From positions 805,412-869,411 of the forward strand of contig JAVSML010000028.1 in NCBI GenBank assembly GCA_038503035.1: a stretch of 64,000 bases of DNA. Reading direction: 5' to 3'. The notes beneath the pieces were generated by a model that saw nothing but the letters and a program-made list of their open reading frames with translations, made no database searches and was not told the DNA's origin. Of the stretch, positions 24,296 to 34,979 are shown piece by piece. The position numbers and the translations under genes are program-made. The DNA comes from Crocodylus rhombifer (taxonomy: Eukaryota; Chordata; Crocodylia; Crocodylidae). How positions within the stretch are numbered: the first letter of the stretch is position 1; the number at the start of each line of letters is the position of its first letter.

Positions 24296-25445
24296 TAGAT
24301 GCTTTTAGTCACCAGGGCCAGATGGGGTGCATCCAAAGGGACTGAAGAAACCAGCTGAGATCATTTCAGATGGCTACCCATTGTGAGAACTCATGGAGTC
24401 CCAGATGGCTGGAAAAGGGCTAATATAGCACTCAGCATTAAGAAAGTGCATCCAAAGAACTAGAAAACAGTTAGCCTGACCTCTACACCTGGAAAGATCA
24501 TGGAGCAGGTTCTCAAGGAAACCATTGTAAAGCACCTAGGGGAGAACAAGATGATTAAGAACACCCAGCGTAGATTCACCAACAGCAAGTCATGCTTAAC
24601 CGAACTGATTTCCTCTATGATGAGGTGGCAAGCTCTGTGAATGTGGGGAAAATGGTGGATATGATATACCTTGACTTTAGCAAAGGTTTGGCATTGTCTC
24701 TCACATTCTCATTAACAAGCTAAGGAATTTTAGACAAGATGAAAGTACTGCAAGTTGGATATGTAACTAAAGGGATCATCAGACTCAGTAAGTAGTCCTC
24801 AATGGCTCCATGTCTACTTGGGAGAAGGTGTCATGTGGGGTTCCCCAGGTGTCCATGGATGATGCCAAGCTGAATGGAATTGAAGGCACTTTGGAGGGCA
24901 GGGCTAGGAAACAGAATGACCTCGATAGGCTAGAAAATTGGTCCACAATCAACCAGATGAGATTCAACAAAGACAAGTACAAAGTCCTGCACATGGAATG
25001 GAATAACCACATGCACAAATACAGGCTGGGGAGTGACTGCTTTGGTTGCAGTACTGCAGAGAAGAACCTGGGGGTTATAGTAGACCATAAGCTGAATATG
25101 AACCAACAGTGTGCTCCTGTTGCAAAAAAGCCAACAACATCCTGGGTTGTATTAACAGAAGTGTCACTTGCAAATCAAGGGAAGTGATTCTTCCACTTTA
25201 TATGGCACTGATGAGGCCTTACCTGGAGTTCTGTGTCCAGTTTTGGGCCCCACACTTCAAGAAAGATGTGGCCTGTCTGGAAAGGCTCTGTTACAGGACA
25301 AAAAAACAAACAAACCAGGAGGGGCTTTGGAGGAAAGATTGATGAGGAAAGGCTGAAAGAAGAAGAGCTATTCAGTCAGAAAAAGAGAAGACTGAGGGGG
25401 CAGAATTTCATAACAGTCTTCAAATACCTGAACAGCCATTTCAGA
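24296..25445 (+). mobile_element. CR1 LINE lacking its 3' end
   Basis: RT pieces are recognisable: PDGVHPKGLKKP-like start, STWEKVSCGVPQ, VSMDDAKLNG, WSTINQMRFNKDKYKVLHM, SREVILPLYMALMRPYLEF and FWAPHFKKDV. The segment between GVPQ and the catalytic box is deleted by roughly 75 bp near 24850. The sequence stops after FKYLN at about 25430, with no ggtcccttcc block and no octamer tail. Loss of the 3' end is unusual, since CR1 copies are normally truncated at the 5' side. Confidence 0.88.
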
Positions 25446-25697
25446 GAGGCTAGAGATGGGCAATGTATGGAAATGACTGCTGCAATTTCATTCATCAGCA
25501 GTGCTAGCACCTTGCAAGCAAATTGTCTTAAGAATGTAAAACATTGTCTCTCAGGAAACCTACATGTAAAAGAGCTCCTGAGAGCTAATGCAGATACCCT
25601 TTAAAAATTTGGGTTTGCAGCATTGTTTCTCCAGCAAAGGAGGAAAGTATCAAAGGCCCAACAAAACCTTTAATTTTTATTGTGCTTTCTTTTTCAG

Positions 25698-25775
25698 TGA
25701 TATTCAAGATAATATAAATATTCATAAAATTGAAAGGAATTCCTTCATGGGACTGAGTTCTGAAAGTGTCATTAT
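25698..25775 (+). CDS. FSHR: FSHR exon 6 (leucine-rich repeat)
   Basis: This 78 bp exon encodes [16 protein letters not shown] followed by MGLSSESVI, with phase 2 split codons at both ends. The human FSHR exon 6 product is almost identical ([16 protein letters not shown]...). LHCGR has quite different residues here, so this exon fixes the gene identity. The acceptor is ctttttttcag-like, ending at 25697. The donor is GTAAGT at 25776. Intron 5 before it is 5,598 bp and holds two CR1 copies and a foldback element. Intron 6 after it is 4,223 bp. No lesion is visible. The exon contributes roughly residues 150-175 of the receptor ectodomain, which is extracellular after signal-peptide removal. Confidence 0.96.
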
Positions 25776-28500
25776 GTAAGTAGGAAAGTACTTTTTTTCA
25801 TTACACCTTTGGGATGGGGGCAAGATAACTTTGTTTCCAGTGTTTGAGCCCTATTTTGTGCAATTAATTTAAGGTTGTTGACTTTGACTTTTCGTTCCTG
25901 TAATTAAAATCAGCATGCGGCTTTTTATTTCCATGGAGAATTAACTTTTTAAAAAGAAAAATCCAACTGTGAGAGAGACATCTTGTTGCTCTTAAATATT
26001 TTTTGCAACATTTGCAGCTCCTTTAGAATATATCTCTAATGAATTGGCAATCCCTGACACAAATACCTTACAAAGTAGGTGGTAGAATATAACAGGTGGA
26101 TTCAGCCAATAGCTGGGAGGAAGCAGTGGTAGGAGGCAACAATGAGAGCTATGAGCTTTGCATGTAGGTTGGAACTGCCCCCAAGAAGTTATCCTTGGAG
26201 ATATAGATGCAGGTCAAACAGTGTCACAGAGGGATGAGCCTCTCTTCAGTGCTGACTGTAAAATGAAACCAGCTGAGAACCTGATGGATGCTATATCCCA
26301 TTTTATTTATACTAGTATCTCACTCATCACTCCTTCCGTGACACAGCCGGTTTCCAGTTATCTTTTCCATTTTTTTCAGCTTCCTTTTTTATTGTTTTCC
26401 TATCACCGGCCTCTTTTCCAATCTCTCCTAAGTGGTAATTAAACCCAGGATCTAGGTGCAACCCCCATTAATTTTAAGCAAATTTCCAAAGGGGCATAGT
26501 TCGTAAAAAATACATGCTTCTTTTCTCCTTTCATTACTTTAGCATTCAGTAATTTTTCTTCCAGTTCCTCTCCATTCCTGTTCCATATTTGGAAACCACA
26601 GCATAAAGCAGATTTAGTAATTACTGATACCAAGGTTAAACGCATCCCATCTACAACAAATGTTCCATGCGATGCAAATTGCACTCTGAGGAATGGCATG
26701 ACTCAGACATACTTACAGTCAGATGCATCATTCAAAAATGTTCATTAATCAGGCAAAATGCAGGGAAATACTGTGAAAATGTGGTTTGCTTGTGCATAAT
26801 GTTAATGCATTGTTATAGGCCAGTTTGCCAGATAGTTTCATGCTGTGGAGTTAAATGACTTTTCATTTGACTTGAATAATCATGTTTTTTAATGAACTAC
26901 CTGGGTTCTCTGATCCCTTTCTTAGGCGTATTGCATTATCTCACTCACTGACCTGGGTCTTTATTTCAACTAGGCCCATGGCTGGATTGGAAAGTTTACC
27001 ATTATGGCATGTGGTTTGCCTCAAAGACAGGAACCAGGGACCATGCTATATGGGACAGATGCTACTGCCATTGATTTCAGTGGGGACAAGCTCAAACCCT
27101 GAATATTTGAAGATACTTTAATAGCAAGAGTAACCTGCAATTATCCCTTCATTTTTCCCCATGATTTATACAGCCTTTCATCATGAAAGTCTGACAAAGA
27201 TATATAGAACTTCTTCAAGAGTAAAATAAAGTCAGGGATTTCCCCACTGCCACACAAATTAAATATCCAGGTACAAACAAGAACCTCATGATTTAACCTC
27301 AAGTTAAACCTTCTTTTGTTAATGGAAGAAAAATATTTTTTTGTCAGGGGATTGCAAGGCCTAGTCATGATGGTCTGACAGTAGTAGATATCACTATATG
27401 ATCCCTACAGAGCAATCTGCTATCGGCATCATATAGGGCGATGTAGTTAGCTGTTGTCTGAAGTCAAGTAGAAGGTAAAGTAGATTTGTACCTTATCAAC
27501 TAACCAAAGTAGATGTATATAAAGTAAATGTGTATATATGTATATGTTTGTATGCAGGTACACACACACACGTTTATACACACTTGGTTAGGCTAAAAGG
27601 TGCAAATCTACCCTGCTTTCTATCAGCATCTTGTTCTGTTAGCATCACATTCAGTGATACCATGCAGTGACTAAATACTATGACTGAAAAAAAAGTGCAG
27701 AAACAAATGAACATGAATGATGAAACATAGTAAATACTTCAGGTGGTATAAGTAAAGGCATGTCTTTTGTCTGTGTGTCTGTTCACTCATTTATAATAGT
27801 GCCTGTGAGTGGAGGGAATGGTGACTGTTTTCCTGATCTGATCTGACACACATTACAGACATTGAGCCATGCTCATGTGCTTTTCATGGTCAAAATGGTA
27901 ATCTTTCCAGCCATGCCCATAATTGATTTTCATGTTGACCTTAGCATGCCATTTTAGACCTCAGAGAAGTGGGTCACTTACATGTTCAGCTTTCACTATG
28001 AATTATAAGTAAAATGTATAGGTCTCCTGACATAATTCATTTTTATGCCGTCAATCAGGCCTGTCATACTGTACTGGAGTAGGTGAGAGTTTTAGAGTAA
28101 CAATAAAAGGAGATGAAGAACTACATAGTATAAATAATAACTACAACTGACCAAAATTTAAAATTTTAGGACCATGGAGGGAGGAGAGGGAAGGGTATTA
28201 AATATTAATTAGCTAATGCACTACAGTAAAAATTCAGCAGGAAACACCACAAGCTTAAACTCACAAAATTACTACCTGCTGCTTCGCTTAAAAGGGAGAA
28301 CTTGGGACCATAGGGAGACAAGGAGCAAATAGGGGACTAATCTGTGAAGGCAGAAGGTGCCTAAAGATTTCAGCAGCTAACCTGGCATGTTCCCCACCAT
28401 TTCTACCCTATACCCTCTCCCTGGCCTGCTTTGCAGCCACTCTGCCAGAGACCTTATCTCTCAGAAGAGAGGAGGCACAGACAAGCTGAATTTTGCAATA
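25776..28500. other. FSHR: Intron 6, largely unique; inverted Penelope tails near its middle
   Basis: This is mostly AT-rich unique sequence with no exon. The stretch 27410-27640 contains inverted Penelope-like 3' ends (separate entry). Confidence 0.5.
27465..27640. mobile_element. Inverted pair of Penelope-like 3' ends
   Basis: Left: gaaggtaaagtagatttgtacctta followed by tcaactaacc. Right: ggttaggctaaaaggtgcaaatctaccctgctttc. The right half is the reverse complement of the left, apart from scattered changes. The arms are separated by a tatatgta/acacac microsatellite (27520-27575). This matches the 3' terminal sequence seen at 17.2, 29.8, 42.5 and 59.3 kb. Confidence 0.6.
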
Positions 28501-28536
28501 CTACCATGTTTACTTGAATCCAAGATGACTTCACAT

Positions 28537-28635
28537 TTAAGATGACCTGAAATAATTAGTTTTTATACATGGAAGATGATACAGCTATATAATAATTTTC
28601 CATGTATAAAATTTAATTAGTAGAAGGTTGTCTTA
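28537..28635. repeat. Palindromic foldback repeat
   Basis: The 14-base arms at 28561-28574 and 28598-28611 are perfect inverted copies (ttttatacatggaa / ttccatgtataaaa). The homology extends outward to about 28537 and 28635 with some mismatches (aagatgacctgaaataattag / ctaattaa..agaaggttgtctt). It resembles an abundant reptile repeat beginning 'tttacttgaatccaagatgac' at 28509. Confidence 0.75.
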
Positions 28636-29180
28636 ATTTTGCCTCCTCCTACTGCCCTCACTACTGTGGCAGGGAAAGCAGTGGTAGGGGTTGTGGGGAG
28701 CAGACCTCTGCCCTTTGCTTTTCTGCTTCTTGCTCCCCTGCCCCTTGTCTACCTCCCCCAGCTGCCACCTACCCCTCTGTGCCTGTACCTGCCTCTTGCC
28801 CTATCTGCCTGTGCCTGCCCCCCCATTCCCTGCCTCCCCCACCCTGTTTCCCCCCCTGAAGTCTGCCTCCTCATCCCTTGCACCCTATGTCTTTTCCTGT
28901 CCCCTCCCACTCCCTGCCCACCCCCTGCCCTCAACTTCTGCTGCAGCTCTGCTCCTCTGGGGCAGTCAGCAGCAGCAGAGCCCCAGCCTGGCCCCTGCTT
29001 CCAACAACCCCAGCTCCCTCCTGCAGTTGGGGAGTAGGGAGACAGTGGGTGGAGGCAGTCACAGGTACAGGGAAAGGTGTGGGGGGCAGGCTGTATGTTC
29101 CCCCCTGAGTTTCCCCTCTCACTCCTGCCTGACTACTTGCCTCCTCCCCCAGCCAAGGGCATGTGGTGGCTTAGCTTCAG
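28636..29180. repeat. C-rich low-complexity tract
   Basis: The + strand is dominated by ctgcccc, cctcccc and ctgcctc words for about 500 bp. Long open frames here on both strands are composition artefacts rich in Pro, Leu, Cys and Ser. No repeat period is clear. Confidence 0.7.
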
Positions 29181-29389
29181 CTTCAGCCCAGGGCCCAATG
29201 CCTAAGCCAGCGCTAAACCATCACCTGCCCCAGACAGGTATTCAAATGCAAAGTCCCCTTTTCCATTCCCTAGGTGTTTCTGCATCTCAAAAGTTGTTCA
29301 CTTCCACCTTTCAGGATTGAATCAGTGGGGACTTTCACAATGTCTGGAAGCAATTGAGTGTATTCAAGGAACTCTTTTACCACTTGGTG

Positions 29390-29490
29390 TCACTGATGAC
29401 ATATAGGTGGTGCATGCGGGTGCACATGCACCCCCTGAACATGGTGGTGCACCCCCTATGAAAAGGCGCCACCTTGGCACCTGCAAGCGG
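29390..29490. repeat. Short inverted repeat with GTGCACATGCACC core
   Basis: The stretch ggtggtgcatgcgggtgcacatgcaccccctgaac, then atggtggtgcaccccctatg, contains overlapping self-complementary words. It looks like a fragment of a dispersed repeat, family not identified. Confidence 0.45.
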
Positions 29491-29794
29491 TTGCCACTCA
29501 CCACCCCTCTTCCAGCTGCAGGCATTCCTGTTCCGTTTTTCTCTAGTGATAATTAGTACATGCTCTCACTCTGGTGTGAATCTGGAGTGGCCCCATTCAC
29601 TTTGCTGCCGTTAGCCATGTTTTACACCAGCAGAACCTGGCCCATCACCTTTAAGACAAGTTCTCCGATTTTGGGGTCAGATAAGAGTATAACTGCAGTG
29701 CTTATGTCCACACTCACCAAACCCCATTCCCTAGCAGTTGACATCTTATAATAGTTTTCTGGGATTCCCAAAGAAAACCGTTTATGTATCTGAC

Positions 29795-29890
29795 AAAATA
29801 GACTGTCTCCTATGAACGTTTATGCCTTCCTGAACATGTGCAAGTTGGTCTCTAAGGCACCACTCTGCCCTGCCTTTATTTATATATGTT
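29795..29890 (+). mobile_element. Penelope-like 3' end fragment
   Basis: The words cctatgaacgtttatgccttcctgaac, then gttggtctctaaggcaccactctgccctgcctttatttatat, match the 3' terminal sequence of the elements at 59.3-60.1 kb. It lies 110 bp before FSHR exon 7. Confidence 0.55.
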
Positions 29891-29998
29891 ACTCATTTGA
29901 AAACATCCAGTCTTTTTGCTGTTGAGTCAGAATTTAGGATGCAAATGCAAGAGTGTATGGGCTTGCTTAATCATTTTTTTTAATTGTTTCTGTTGCAG

Positions 29999-30067
29999 AT
30001 GGTTAAATAAAAACGGAATTCGGGAAGTCCAGAGCCATGCATTCAATGGAACCTACTTAGATGAACT
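29999..30067 (+). CDS. FSHR: FSHR exon 7 (leucine-rich repeat with N-glycosylation sequon)
   Basis: This 69 bp exon encodes WLNKNGIREVQSHAF followed by NGTYLDE, with split codons at both ends. It aligns with human residues about 176-198. The NGT sequon corresponds to the glycosylated Asn191 of human FSHR. The acceptor is tttctgttgcag ending at 29998. The donor at 30068 is GTAACT, whose C at +5 is the weakest of the five donors. The following intron is only 109 bp, so splicing may be helped by intron definition. The split codon with exon 6 (AT|A) gives Ile and that with exon 8 (CT|A) gives Leu, both expected hydrophobic repeat positions. Confidence 0.95.
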
Positions 30068-30176
30068 GTAACTTCTTCTTGTTGCCATTCCATAAAACAA
30101 TTAATAGGTGGTATTAACTGTTGCAGGCTTATTGAGCTCAGAGTGTCTTTATCAACATTGTTGTTATGTTTTACAG
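30068..30176 (+). other. FSHR: FSHR intron 7, 109 bp
   Basis: The shortest intron in the window has donor GTAACT and acceptor ttatgttttacag. It carries no transposon, although all other introns here are several kilobases and heavily invaded. A very short intron is also reported for mammalian FSHR (from memory), so the small size is probably conserved. Confidence 0.9.
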
Positions 30177-30251
30177 AAATCTTAGTGATAATCAAAATCT
30201 GGAGAAATTACCAAATGAGGTTTTTCAAGGAGCCATTGGGCCAGTTGTTTT
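30177..30251 (+). CDS. FSHR: FSHR exon 8 (leucine-rich repeat with N-glycosylation sequon)
   Basis: This 75 bp exon encodes [16 protein letters not shown] followed by QGAIGPVV, with phase 2 ends. It corresponds to human residues about 199-223. The NLS sequon at the first full codon equals Asn199 of human FSHR. The acceptor is tatgttttacag ending at 30176. The donor is GTAAGT at 30252. The split codon to exon 9 (TT|G) gives Leu. The exon sits only 109 bp after exon 7, while intron 8 that follows is 6,450 bp. No stops or frameshifts are present. Confidence 0.95.
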
Positions 30252-31929
30252 GTAAGTAAGAATTATATGCTGTTTTTCTCATTAGTACTTCTCTGTTCAA
30301 AGTGGGCTAAGTATGCAAACTTCAAATATGGATACAAACCTGAATTTTAAATGCTCAAAAATGCAGAAGCGGTCAAGTCCGAAGGTTTTAAAGAAGGTAC
30401 CATATGTAAAAAGTGGGACTGATTTTATACTTCTATACAGAGCTTGTGAGCATTAGTGCCACTGTTTTATAGCCTCTGTCATGTAGTAACTCAAGTGCAC
30501 TCTGCAAAAGTTCATTTTTCTGTGCTACTTTGATACAATCCAAACCTAAGTGGGCAGATCCTCAAGCACTGCTGGTTCTCAAACGGCTACTGAAATCAGT
30601 AGAGTTAGGACAGTGTATATTGTATCAAGGAGGGCATGCTGCATTGGATGAAATCATAACTTACATTCTGTGCAGTTTCACTGGGCTGTTGTCCTCACAC
30701 TTTAATCACAGAGGCTCTCGTAGATCTCTATCACCATTTGCCAAGGCCCAGGATTAGCACTTGTCTGAGGCTCCCTGGAGGTGCGAATGGTCACTTATGC
30801 TTCTAGTTACAATCTCATGTAACCAGGAACAGAAAGGGGCATGATTATTTTTCCCATGAACTTTTCTCTCTACCCTTGGGTTCACATTCAGCATGCATTA
30901 ATATGGCAAGATATGAGCCTGACTCACTCAAGTAAATATAAGGGAAACTGCAACTGTGGAAAGCTCGCACTTGAGAGATGGAATAGGGAGCACTCTTTAT
31001 GCCTAGCTGCCCTTCCCAGAACTGAGGACTAGTGTGGCTAGGAAGCCTAAAAAAAGAGATTTCTTTAAAAACTCAACTAACTCTGGGTTCTTCTATCATC
31101 CTCATATCTTCACTCTCCAGGCTCTTCCACCTTGCTATGATACTCAGTATGGATGTAATGTAAAGCACCATGTCATAAGTCCCCTCACAATTTTTCTCCC
31201 ATTTTCAACACTAGATAGTTACTCTTCTGTGTACCCCATCTGTGCTGTTCATTGTTGAAAGAGCCTATTACTGAAGCATCTTTTCATCAGCAACATAACT
31301 GATGTTTCTATGGGGAAAATCATTTCTTATAAAGCATTGTTTTCCTGGGCCTGAGCCTTGGATCAGTTAATGCATTGCCTTTGCAAGCTCTAGGTGATAC
31401 AATCATATTCTGATAGTTTATCAAATTGATTTGGCTATAGTTCAGATTCATTTGATAGTTCAAACTCTAACAGTGAGTTATTTGTATCAGAATTTTTCTG
31501 TTCCATTACTAGTGTATCTACCATTCTATAGATGGCAAATTGCCTTTTTATCCTGAGATCATAAAAAGAAGTCTTCTACTCATCTGTCATCATAGTGTAC
31601 ACAAGAAATGTGCTTTCATTTAGGGAAATGATTGACTTACAATAGCAACTTTTCTGGGAAAAACAGAGTTGGACAAATCACATTTGTGGTGCAGACTTCT
31701 GTATTTTATTAGACATAATGGTAAAGTGGTTCAACCCTTTTTAAGGCTAAACCAATATCAGGTTGGCAATTAACATATTTGTATTTTGTATTAAAATACA
31801 AGGTTCATAGGTATATATATTTTACCCTCAGAAGGAAGCACTTTAGAACCATTTTAGAACTAGTCTGCATTCCAATATAGGCTCTGAAGTTTCACCCCAT
31901 AATTTCTGCACCAAGCCTGTATTTTCAGG
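30252..31929. other. FSHR: Intron 8, 5' part
   Basis: This is unique AT-rich sequence. I recognised no transposon or exon. Confidence 0.45.
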
Positions 31930-32240
31930 CTGAATTAGAGCACTTCTTTCAGAAGGACGTCCAATCTTGATTTAAAGACTTCAAGTGACAGAGTGCCCAC
32001 CACATCCCTAGGCAACTCATTCTAATGATTAATTACTCACCCTATAAAAATGTGCAGTTTATTTCCAGTTTGAGTTTTCCTAGCTTCCTATTTCAGCTCT
32101 TTTATTGTATAATCAATTAAACATCTTTTGTCTGTAGTGGCTAACATTAGCTTTTATTAGATGGAATTCTCACTAGAGCCTCTCAGAGACCTGCCCCACA
32201 ACCCCAACCTTAAGGAAACTTTTAGCCACAAAAGGTTGTT
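31930..32240 (-). mobile_element. Old CR1/L3-like LINE 3' fragment
   Basis: On the minus strand this matches the C-terminal and 3' part of a CR1-group LINE. The text gatttaaagacttcaagtgacagagtgcccaccacatccctaggcaactcattc is the complement of the segment encoding the conserved end of the RT ORF. Divergence is high. It may be continuous with the fragment at 35370-36260, separated by later insertions. Confidence 0.5.
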
Positions 32241-32522
32241 AGTATCCACTTCAATACCCTCTTCTCTTTGAAACATGGATCAACCAATCACTGTCCTCCT
32301 ATTCTATTCCTCTCCACCCCTTCTTCTAACTGTTTAAAACTAACTAAGATTATTGTCTGACAACACTATTTCTTTTCATTAGATTTTGTTGTGCCTAATA
32401 AGTCTCCAAGTGATTTGAGAGAGCAGAGGTGTAAGGCAGTCCAGACAAATTATTCCTCATTGGCTTCTGACAAACCGGCTAAGGCTGTAAAGTGGTCCTC
32501 TTGTAATTTCTAGGTAAGAGAG

Positions 32523-33608
32523 TGTCAGGCCATCACCGTGTAAGGGCAAACACCCCAACGTCCTGCTGACATTCACCAGCCTCTATGGCGGCTGCGCCCC
32601 TATGGCTGAGCTGGAGGGGTTTCAACGCCCCTTCTTTTACCGCCTACCATGACTTTGGTGATATAAAAGGTCTTGAAAAAGGGAGGTGGTGACTGCCTGT
32701 CTCCTGCCCAACTTAATCAAAGGGGCAACCCTGCACCCCAAAGGGGCCTGACTCTGGGAGTGTAGAAAGGACCAACTTGGAGTCAACTTTCTGATTCCTT
32801 CTTCTCCTTTTTTTATATACAAATATTTTAAAGGAAAAAAGAGTCCTTGACCTTTGGGCTTCTTGGCCTCAGGGGTCTTCCCAGTCAGGTGCTCGCTCAC
32901 GTGGGGTCGTTGCCCCGGATTCTTCTTTGATCAACTCTCCCTGCCCAGATCTCTTCCCTGGGACCTTCAAGCTGCATAGCAGGGACTTAATTACCAGCAA
33001 GTGCTGCTCCCGTGGCAGGGGATTCCCTCAGACATCATCAGCCCGGCAGATGCCATCTTCGCAGCTCGGGGTCTTGCCTGCCCCTCTTCAATTATGAAGG
33101 TAGCTGGAGGTGAGTCCCTGCTCCTCTTCTCTGAGGCAGGCACCCATCTTTCATCCAGACTCCCTGACCGGAGGTGGAAGAAAGAAAAAAACAAAACCAC
33201 AATAAACCAAAAGGAACACCACAGCGGGTAAATTAAGGTGGATCTGCCACCTCCACCACTCCCAGGGCTGTCCCCGGATTCCCCTCCAGTGCCCTGCTTC
33301 TTCCATCCTCCACTTCACTCTCACGGTGAGGGTGGCACCACTTCTTCTGCCTCCACCCGGCAGCTAACCCCGACCTCTCCTTCTGTGGCTCCTCACCCTG
33401 GCTCCTGCAGCCCTCCTCTGGGTCCACCCGCAGCCTCCAGATATAGTCTGCACCACCAATTATCCCTGATCTGCTTCACCTGATGTGGAAATAAAGCTGT
33501 GCTGGTGCAGATCAGGAATTCTCACCATAGGGTCTATGTGATTGTGTGGGGTGGTTCACATTCCTGGCCAGGGATACACCCCTGGTGAATGCCCTCTGGG
33601 ATCTCACA
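32523..33608 (-). repeat. 3' LTR, complete (1,086 bp)
   Basis: On the minus strand the LTR begins TGTGAGATCCCAGAGGGC at 33608 and ends CATCACC..-type sequence finishing CCTGACA at 32523. A TATA-like box (tatataaaaaaagg on the minus strand, about 32806-32820) lies in its distal part. Its proximal 515 bp are repeated directly at 34197-34700. Confidence 0.82.
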
Positions 33609-34190
33609 TACCTCCCCCCTTAACTCTCTGTTAGGCGTACTTATGCCCTGGGGTTTCAATATGACCAGATCCACATCTGTCACCCCATAATCCATTCTAT
33701 CTTCCTCCTCATGGCATCTTGAAAGGAAATGAGCCACAATGTTAGTTTTTCCAGCCTGGTACACAATCTTAAAACTAAAAGGCTGTAAGGCTAGAGCGCA
33801 CCAGGTAATGCGGGCATTGTCATTTTGCTTGATTTTCAGCCACCTTATGGGTGCATGATAGGTGAAGAGAGTGAACTCCTGTCCCAGTACGTAGTACTGG
33901 AAGTACTGAATGCCCCATTTTATGGTGAGGTGCTCACGTTCAATGGTGGTGTACCTTCTTTCTTGGGGATTTAATTTCCGGCTAGCATAGGCTATGGGAC
34001 AGGAGGTTTTCCTTCGATCTCCTGTGACAGCATGGCATCCAATGCACTCTCCAAAGCATCTGTCTGTAAGGTAAAAGGTAGCTCGAAGTTTGGGGTATCT
34101 AGCACTACCACATGGCAGAGAGCCTTTTCGGTACATTCGAAGACAAGTGTGCTCTCAGCATTCCAGACGAGTGACCACCCCCCACCGGAG
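33609..34190 (-). pseudogene. Ty3/gypsy pol remnant (end of RT, RNase H)
   Basis: On the minus strand the order is a thumb/connection segment CTEKALCHVVVLDTPNF followed by ELPFTLQTDA, then SCPIAYASRKLNPQERRY (33990 down), EREHLTIKWGIQYF, EFTLFTYHAPIRWL and QAGKTNIVAHFLSR. This is the RNase H domain typical of Ty3/gypsy elements. A frameshift separates the first part from the rest near 34000. The normally invariant TDH aspartate is Tyr (FTYHAP), so RNase H would be inactive. No integrase or envelope remains. Confidence 0.85.
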
Positions 34191-34196
34191 GGTGTC

Positions 34197-34700
34197 ATGA
34201 AGGTAGCTGGAGGTGAGTCCCTGCTCCTCTTCCCTGGGGTAGGCACCTGTCTTTCATCCAGACTCCCTGACCAGAGGTGGAAGAAAGAGAAAAAAACCCA
34301 CGAAGAACCAAAAGGAACACTGTAGTGAGTAGATTCAGGTAGATCCACCGCCTCTGCTGCTCCCAGGGCTATCCCCGGATTCCCCTCCACTGCCCTGCTT
34401 CTTCCACTCTCCGCTTCACTCTCACAGTGAGGGTGTCACCGCTTCTTCTGCCTCCACCCAGTGGTTTGCCCCCGCCTCTCCTTCTGTGGCTCCTCGCCCC
34501 GGCTCCTGTGATACTCCTCTGGGTCCACCCAGATATAGTCCGTGCCATCGATTAGCCCCAATCTGCTTCACCTGGCATGGAGGTAAAACTGTGCTGGTGC
34601 AGACTGGGAGTTCCCACCACAGGGTCAACGTGATTGCGTGGGCTGGTTTGCGTTTCTGGCTGGGGATACACCCCTGGGGAGTGCCCTCTGGGCTCTCACA
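34197..34700 (-). repeat. 5' LTR, truncated (504 bp)
   Basis: This is a direct repeat of 33094-33608, sharing atgaaggtagctggaggtgag at one end and gccctctggg-tctcaca at the other. It lacks the part equivalent to 32523-33093, which contains the TATA-like box, so the deletion that removed most of the interior also removed this half of the LTR. Confidence 0.82.
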
Positions 34701-34979
34701 GAGAGCACCACCATAGCTATCCGCTCTATAGCTAGCCATTTAAATGCAACTGACTTAACACCTGTGAACCACTCACTGACAATTTCACAAAAACCAAGAT
34801 ACTTTACCAACCCTCCCCCACAAACCAATCAGCTACTCCTCCATAAAGAATAATTAGGGGGAAATCCTTTAAGAATGCTGAACATTTGCCCTACTTGGTA
34901 GCCACCCTTCGCCAAAATAAACACAGACAGCAGTATTCAACACCCGAATTTCTGCCTTTGGACATCTCTGAAATTGTGT

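Larger units (their letters stand above)
32518..34705 (-). mobile_element. Ty3/gypsy-type LTR retrotransposon, internally deleted, with 5-bp target duplication
   Basis: The element runs on the minus strand between GAGAG at 32518-32522 and GAGAG at 34701-34705, a perfect 5-bp target duplication. A full LTR (32523-33608, TG...CA ends) lies on the 3' side. A 588 bp internal remnant carries the end of pol, and a truncated 5' LTR (34197-34700) completes the structure. A purine-rich tract (aaggggggagg on the minus strand, about 33610-33622) abuts the 3' LTR. About 500 bp shared by the LTRs differs at many positions, so the insertion is old. The 5' LTR R-U5 part, primer-binding site, gag, protease and most of RT are gone. 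Confidence 0.88.

Noticed and set aside
28691..29320. 209-codon open frame on the + strand
   Set aside because: It lies in a C-rich low-complexity tract, is open in several frames at once, and has no recognisable domain or splice context.
32523..34700. Endogenous retrovirus with envelope
   Set aside because: Only Ty3/gypsy-type RNase H and the end of RT remain and no envelope-like sequence is visible, so an LTR retrotransposon is the better call.
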